Source: Spirochaetales bacterium
Lineage (GTDB): Bacteria; Spirochaetota; Spirochaetia; DSM-27196; SLST01
Assembly (NCBI GenBank): GCA_007130265.1
Contig: SLST01000053.1
Coordinates: 1-17,340 of the forward strand
Length of the DNA: 17,340 nucleotides
Direction: 5' to 3'
Under the pieces are notes generated by a model. That model was given only the letters and a program-made list of their open reading frames with translations. It was not told where the DNA came from and ran no database searches. Positions 15,519 through 17,340 of this stretch are shown in pieces (position 1 is the stretch's first letter; each line of letters begins with the position of its first letter). A program made the position numbers and the translations under genes.

Positions 15519-16648
15519 GCCTCACAGATCGACGCGTGGAACTTCCCTCCGGGCCCTCTGGGGATCTCATCGACGTACTCGATGTTCACTCGCTCGGGGA
15601 CATAGCCAAAATGGACGGCGAATGCCGATCGAACTTCCTCGTCGATCCGCGCTGGCGATACGACTCGCACGGTGAACCACTCGATGTCATGCTGGACGAC
15701 CTGGTACTGTCTCATCTCTGGAATGTCGCGCAGGCGAACGGAGAGATCAGCGAAAACGACGCGCCGGCCGTCGCGATGGAGGAGGGCTCCCCGGACTTTG
15801 CCGTAGACCTCGCCAATCGACGGAAGCGAGATCCGACCGCACGGGCACGAGCCTGCGTCGGCGTAATCACCGAGCTCGTACCGGATGAAAGGAGACAAGG
15901 TATTCAGGTAATCAGTAATCACGACGCGTCCGCGTTCTCCGCGGCCTACCGGTGCGCCGCGATCGTCGAGCAACTCGACACCAAGTCGGTGCGCCATGAC
16001 ATGGTGGTACTGTGGCTCGAATGGGCACCGGGCGGCGATCATCCCGAACTCGACCGAGCTGTAGGTCGACCAGACCGTCGCGCTGGGGAAGATCGATCTG
16101 ATCTGCGAGATGTGGTGAGGCTCCACCGACTCGCCGTAGAGGCCCACGCGGCGGATGAATCCCAGGTCGACTCCTCGTTCGTGCGCACGACGCACGAGCA
16201 GCTCGGCATTGGTGGGGTAGGTTGTGACGGCGACCGCCCCGGCGAGGCGATGCCTCATGAGGATGAAGTCGATCTGCTCGTCGATCGGCGCCCCGATGTC
16301 GAGTGTATTCTCCGCAGGCCGGCTGTGTCCGGAGTAGATCAGACGCACCACGGGCAGCACCCCGCCGAGCCAGCCAACGAAGCGCGCGGTGTCTCTCCCG
16401 CGGGCACGGGCGAGGTCGGGTGAGACGGCGACGCGAACCGGCACGCCGGTGGATCCGGATGTGCGGTCGTTGACGGCGTGCCCGTTGAGAATCTCGTCGT
16501 TGTTCTCGCAGTACGTTCGGCGGTCGAGAATCGGTACGTGATCCGGGTCCTCGATCCAGCGCGCGTAGAACGGGTTGGTCCCGCGGGCGATCGCGACGAT
16601 CCGGGCGAAACGGCTGGCTGCGTATGGGCGGTCCGCGAAGGGGTTCAT
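15515..16648 (-). CDS. CapK/PaaK-like adenylate-forming enzyme (phenylacetate-CoA ligase family)
   Basis: A 377-residue cytoplasmic enzyme that likely activates a carboxylic acid with ATP and transfers it to a thiol or other acceptor. Motifs: T63-S-G-S-T-G-V-P (phosphate loop), '-YSSVEFGMIA-' (196-205), '-LSPFIRYELGDYADAG-' (251-266) with D261 for ribose binding, a CPCGR cluster (268-272), '-GEVYGKVRG-' (279-287), and the catalytic lysine K369 in '-RGPGGKF-'. It is shorter than PaaK (about 430), with a reduced N-terminal region, like CapK-type members in capsule or secondary metabolite clusters. It has lost its downstream coupled partner gene (see 15366-15518). No Shine-Dalgarno site precedes ATG 16648; the promoter lies 14 bases upstream. 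Substrate unknown. Confidence 0.88.
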   Translation of the reverse strand: MNPFADRPYAASRFARIVAIARGTNPFYARWIEDPDHVPILDRRTYCENNDEILNGHAVNDRTSGSTGVPVRVAVSPDLARARGRDTARFVGWLGGVLPVVRLIYSGHSRPAENTLDIGAPIDEQIDFILMRHRLAGAVAVTTYPTNAELLVRRAHERGVDLGFIRRVGLYGESVEPHHISQIRSIFPSATVWSTYSSVEFGMIAARCPFEPQYHHVMAHRLGVELLDDRGAPVGRGERGRVVITDYLNTLSPFIRYELGDYADAGSCPCGRISLPSIGEVYGKVRGALLHRDGRRVVFADLSVRLRDIPEMRQYQVVQHDIEWFTVRVVSPARIDEEVRSAFAVHFGYVPERVNIEYVDEIPRGPGGKFHASICEA

Positions 16649-16662
16649 TGGTAACCCGCTGC

Positions 16663-16691
16663 ACTATACCGGCACCGGGGCGCGAGTGCAA
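16663..16691 (-). promoter_or_regulatory. promoter of the adenylate-forming ligase gene
   Basis: On the minus strand TTGCAC (16691-16686) and TATAGT (16668-16663, 5 of 6 bases) are separated by 17 bp. The -10 ends 14 bases before ATG 16648, giving a leader of only about 7 bases without a Shine-Dalgarno site. Confidence 0.5.
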
Positions 16692-16693
16692 CG

Positions 16694-16722
16694 TTCGCGG
16701 ATCACGCCTGATGCGCTATACT
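16694..16722 (+). promoter_or_regulatory. promoter of the small PH-like gene, leaderless arrangement
   Basis: TTCGCG (16694-16699) and TATACT (16717-16722, 5 of 6 bases) have a 17-bp spacer. The -10 ends 6 bases before ATG 16729. The -35 lies only 2 bp from the -35 of the divergent ligase promoter, with AACGTT (16690-16695) at the exact midpoint of the two -10 boxes. Confidence 0.5.
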
Positions 16723-16728
16723 GCGCCC

Positions 16729-17106
16729 ATGGAATCGATCCCGTTCTCGCTCGACCTGGGACTCTCCACGATTCAGGGTGTACTGCGTCTCGAGCGAACC
16801 GATCTCGTCATCGAATGGCGGCGCTACGACCTGTTCGACTCACCTCAGGGTGAGCTCGAATCGCTGCGTGTCCCGTACTCACGCCTGCAACGGGTCGACT
16901 TCCGCCGCCGCGCGATCGGCAGCACGGTGCTCATCCAGGCCGACGGTGCATCCGCGTTCTCAACGCTCCCGCTTCCAAGCGGCGAGATCACGACGCTGCG
17001 CGCAACCATCAAGCGCCGCCACCGCTCGGACGCGCAGGGATGGGCGGCGGAGGCGGGCCTGCGTATAGCCGAGGCCGAAGAGCCCGGGATGATCGCCGAC
17101 TCGTAG
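16729..17106 (+). CDS. small cytoplasmic protein of unknown function, possibly PH-like
   Basis: A 125-residue protein with no signal peptide or membrane segment. The middle section has alternating beta-strand character with '-GVLRLERTDLVIEWRRYDLF-', '-ELESLRVPYSRLQRVDFRRR-' and '-GSTVLIQADGASAFSTLPLP-'. The order of strands with a 'rVPYsrL..v..rr' segment resembles bacterial PH-like domains, but this is a pattern guess. The basic stretch KRRHR (about 101-105) is followed by an acidic, helical C-terminus. ATG 16729 is chosen for the -10 box 6 bases upstream. It is divergent from the ligase gene. Real coding is supported by codon usage and length; function is unknown. Confidence 0.7.
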   Translation: MESIPFSLDLGLSTIQGVLRLERTDLVIEWRRYDLFDSPQGELESLRVPYSRLQRVDFRRRAIGSTVLIQADGASAFSTLPLPSGEITTLRATIKRRHRSDAQGWAAEAGLRIAEAEEPGMIADS

Positions 17107-17184
17107 CGCGCCGGCTCGGGAACCGGGTCGGACGCGTGCCGCTGCGTTCGAAATACCGAACAATGTGATTCTTCGCCGATTCGT

Positions 17185-17215
17185 TTGACTCTTCCCTTGG
17201 GGCAAACCGTAGAAT
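17185..17215 (+). promoter_or_regulatory. MerR-type promoter with 19-bp spacer
   Basis: TTGACT (17185-17190, 5 of 6 bases) and TAGAAT (17210-17215, 5 of 6 bases) are separated by 19 bp, the over-long spacer typical of promoters that MerR-family proteins twist into an active shape. An imperfect dyad AC-N2-TT-N2-C...G-N2-AA-N2-GT (17188-17210) fills the spacer. The regulator gene it serves starts at 17245. Confidence 0.65.
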
Positions 17216-17244
17216 ACCGCCATCTCTTGCGCAGGAGACGAAGG

Positions 17245-17340
17245 ATGTACTCGATCGGAGACTTTTCCAGGATCAACCGGATCACGCCAAAGGCCTTACG
17301 GCACTACGACCGGATCGGCCTGCTCACACCGGCTCGCACC
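17245..17340 (+). CDS. MerR family transcriptional regulator, cut by the window edge
   Basis: ATG 17245 has AGGAG at 17233-17237 with a 7-base gap. The first 32 residues read MYSIGDFSRI, then '-NRITPKALRHYDRIGLLTPA-', which is the winged helix-turn-helix opening of MerR-family regulators ('-S..TLR.YD..GLL.P-'). The C-terminal effector domain lies outside the window, so the inducer is unknown; the opening is like BmrR/GyrI-domain members. It is preceded by its own 19-bp-spacer promoter, so autoregulation is likely. Confidence 0.88.
   Translation, partial: MYSIGDFSRINRITPKALRHYDRIGLLTPART

Noticed and set aside
15536..16423. 295-codon plus-strand frame opposite the ligase gene
   Set aside because: Antisense shadow without domain signatures; the minus strand has clear adenylate-forming enzyme motifs.
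1..17340. CRISPR array, tRNA/rRNA, phage, toxin-antitoxin or other defence system
   Set aside because: I saw no repeat-spacer series, no cloverleaf or rRNA-like segment, and none of the gene products belong to known defence families.

Overview
The window is high-GC bacterial chromosome. The first gene encodes a secreted solute-binding protein whose N-terminus runs from a signal peptide into an '-FASGDAE-' mature end. That style is common in Spirochaetota, so I lean to a free-living spirochaete. This is an inference from style, not a phylogenetic result. There is no tRNA, rRNA, CRISPR array, phage gene or intact insertion sequence. I see no defence system and no wholly new multi-gene system. 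The window is mostly metabolic and envelope genes, with several unusual architectures.

Layout. Bases 1-48 (minus) hold the start of a gene that leaves the window. A family 5 ABC solute-binding protein (259-2187, +) stands without permeases and ends in a good intrinsic terminator. Facing it is a two-gene operon (2286-4180, -) of an Lrp/AsnC regulator and a tyrosine phenol-lyase, joined by an ATGA overlap. Next come a beta-lactamase-fold serine hydrolase (+) and a small membrane protein (-), convergent across a GC-rich hairpin. Then a rubredoxin-glutamate synthase (GltB FMN/3Fe-4S) fusion (+), a DUF819 membrane protein and a SAM methyltransferase (+).

From 9351 to 12385 the minus strand carries a ThuA-like gene followed by a large protein that combines an AsmA-like N-terminal region with a C-terminal GT51 peptidoglycan glycosyltransferase. 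Divergent from thuA is a GHL6-type putative glycoside hydrolase (12488-14665, +). Downstream lies an 850-bp scar: a broken LacI-family regulator welded to the first ~50 codons of another gene. That second gene was once translationally coupled to a CapK/PaaK-like adenylate-forming ligase (15515-16648, -). A small unknown protein (16729-17106, +) and the start of a MerR regulator with a 19-bp-spacer promoter close the window.

How genes work together. The Lrp regulator probably senses an amino acid and controls tyrosine (or tryptophan/serine) breakdown by the lyase. ThuA and the GHL6 hydrolase look like a divergent sugar-catabolism pair, and the wrecked LacI gene nearby may be their lost regulator. 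A cross-cutting observation is that several genes have a -10-like box only 5-9 bases before the start codon and no Shine-Dalgarno sequence. This suggests frequent leaderless transcription alongside ordinary SD-led genes.
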